A DNA stretch of 6,542 nucleotides, taken from an uncultured Roseiflexaceae bacterium (GTDB lineage: Bacteria > Chloroflexota > Chloroflexia > Chloroflexales > Roseiflexaceae). Shown here piece after piece: positions 5,877 through 6,542 of the stretch; position 1 is the first letter of the stretch, and the number at the start of each line of letters is the position of its first letter. The position numbers and the translations under genes were made by a program. The notes under the pieces were generated by a model that worked only from the letters and a program-made list of their open reading frames with translations, was not told the DNA's origin and ran no database searches. The stretch spans positions 1-6,542 of the forward strand of contig CAIPUQ010000196.1 of assembly GCA_903868295.1 (NCBI GenBank). The letters run 5' to 3'.

Positions 5877-6542
5877 TCACTTCGCCTTTCGTTCGGACTC
5901 GTAGAACACCCACAGCGGCGACGAGCGAAAGACCAGCAGGGTCAGGAGCATCACGATGAGAAAGAGCACCCACGAAATAGCTGCGGCATAGCCGAAGTTG
6001 AGGTATTGGAAGGCATGCCGATAGAGGTAGACCGCAATGAACAACGTCGCGTTGTTGGGGCCGCCACCCGTGATCACAAAGGCATCGGTGAAGTATTGCA
6101 AGGCCCCGATAATCCCCAACACCAGATTGAAGAACGTCACGTTCGACAAGAGTGGCAGGGTGATGTGGCGGAACTGCGACCAGCGATTGGCACCGTCGAT
6201 TTCGGCTGCTTCCATCAGTTCATACGGGATTCCCTGGAGCCCCGCCAAAAAGATGAGCATCGTGCCACCCACACCCCACACACTGGTGATGATGAGCGCA
6301 AACAGGGCCCATTGCTCATCGAGCAGCCAGTTCGGACCTTTGACGCCGATCATGCCCAGGAGGTTGTTGATGATGCCGTGCTTGCCGTTGAAAATCCACT
6401 TCCACAACATCGCCACGCCGACTCCCGAAATCACCGTCGGCAGATAGTACATCGACCGGAAGACGTAGATCCCGCGGATTTTTTTGTTGAGCAGAATGGC
6501 CAAAAACAACGCAATCGTCAACCCCAACGGGACGCTCACGAC
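5877..6542 (-). CDS. ABC carbohydrate transporter permease, MalF/UgpA-like (CUT1 family), 5'-truncated by the window edge
   Basis: The C-terminal 221 residues of a sugar-importer membrane subunit; such proteins are usually about 290-310 residues, so roughly 70-90 N-terminal residues lie beyond the right edge. The GTG at 6539 is in frame but is not a credible start, because the reading frame is open to the edge and would begin inside a membrane helix. Seen (numbering from the edge): YYLPTVISGVGVAMLWKWIF (32-51), typical of this family; the EAA coupling loop at 111-130 (EAAEIDGAN followed by ITLP); and the FVITGGGPNNAT loop (155-166), a hallmark of MalF/UgpA-like permeases. Several hydrophobic helices are present, ending in a short charged tail (SERKAK). 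It forms the heterodimeric channel with the next gene, which starts one base after its TGA stop. Confidence 0.95.
   Translation of the reverse strand, partial: VVSVPLGLTIALFLAILLNKKIRGIYVFRSMYYLPTVISGVGVAMLWKWIFNGKHGIINNLLGMIGVKGPNWLLDEQWALFALIITSVWGVGGTMLIFLAGLQGIPYELMEAAEIDGANRWSQFRHITLPLLSNVTFFNLVLGIIGALQYFTDAFVITGGGPNNATLFIAVYLYRHAFQYLNFGYAAAISWVLFLIVMLLTLLVFRSSPLWVFYESERKAK

Noticed and set aside
6537..6539. GTG at 6539 as the start of the first permease
   Set aside because: The frame is open to the window edge and the family is about 70-90 residues longer at the N-terminus, so this is an internal valine codon.

Overview
The window is one tightly packed, single-direction gene cluster, entirely on the minus strand. 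It reads right to left as: inner-membrane ABC permease (5' end cut off by the window), second permease, substrate-binding lipoprotein, a strong hairpin terminator, a melibiase-type (GH36-like) glycoside hydrolase, a galactose-mutarotase-like protein, and a short-chain dehydrogenase/reductase (3' end cut off by the window). Almost every base is coding. The only gaps are 1 nt, 39 nt, 68 nt and 4 nt, and the last two genes overlap in a TAATG. This is a carbohydrate uptake and catabolism locus. No RNA gene, mobile element, CRISPR array or phage gene is visible.

How the parts fit (inference from families and order): the two permeases form the membrane channel of a CUT1-type sugar importer, and the lipoprotein captures an oligosaccharide outside the membrane. 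The glycoside hydrolase has no signal peptide, so it probably cleaves the imported glycoside in the cytoplasm. The mutarotase-like protein would convert the anomer of the released sugar, and the dehydrogenase could oxidise it. No ATPase, sugar kinase, uridylyltransferase or regulator lies in the window. The ATPase may be a shared MalK/MsmK-type protein encoded elsewhere, or may lie beyond an edge.

Organism: the DNA is moderately GC-rich, with GC-rich third codon positions and few TTA, CTA or TCA codons. The binding protein has a twin-arginine signal followed by a lipobox and a Thr/Pro/Ala-rich linker. Together with the style of the SDR and hydrolase, this suggests a bacterium such as a member of the Chloroflexota. 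That is an impression from sequence style, not a proven assignment.

Most worth a second look: (1) the hydrolase keeps both catalytic aspartates but appears to have lost two residues that normally contact galactose, so its substrate may not be a simple alpha-galactoside; (2) a perfect 13-bp terminator sits between the binding protein and the hydrolase, leaving only 19 nt before the hydrolase start, so the catabolic genes must depend on read-through or on a promoter inside the upstream gene; (3) the SDR has Met where the catalytic tetrad normally has Asn. I see no wholly new type of system here. It looks like a sugar-utilisation operon with some unusual details.
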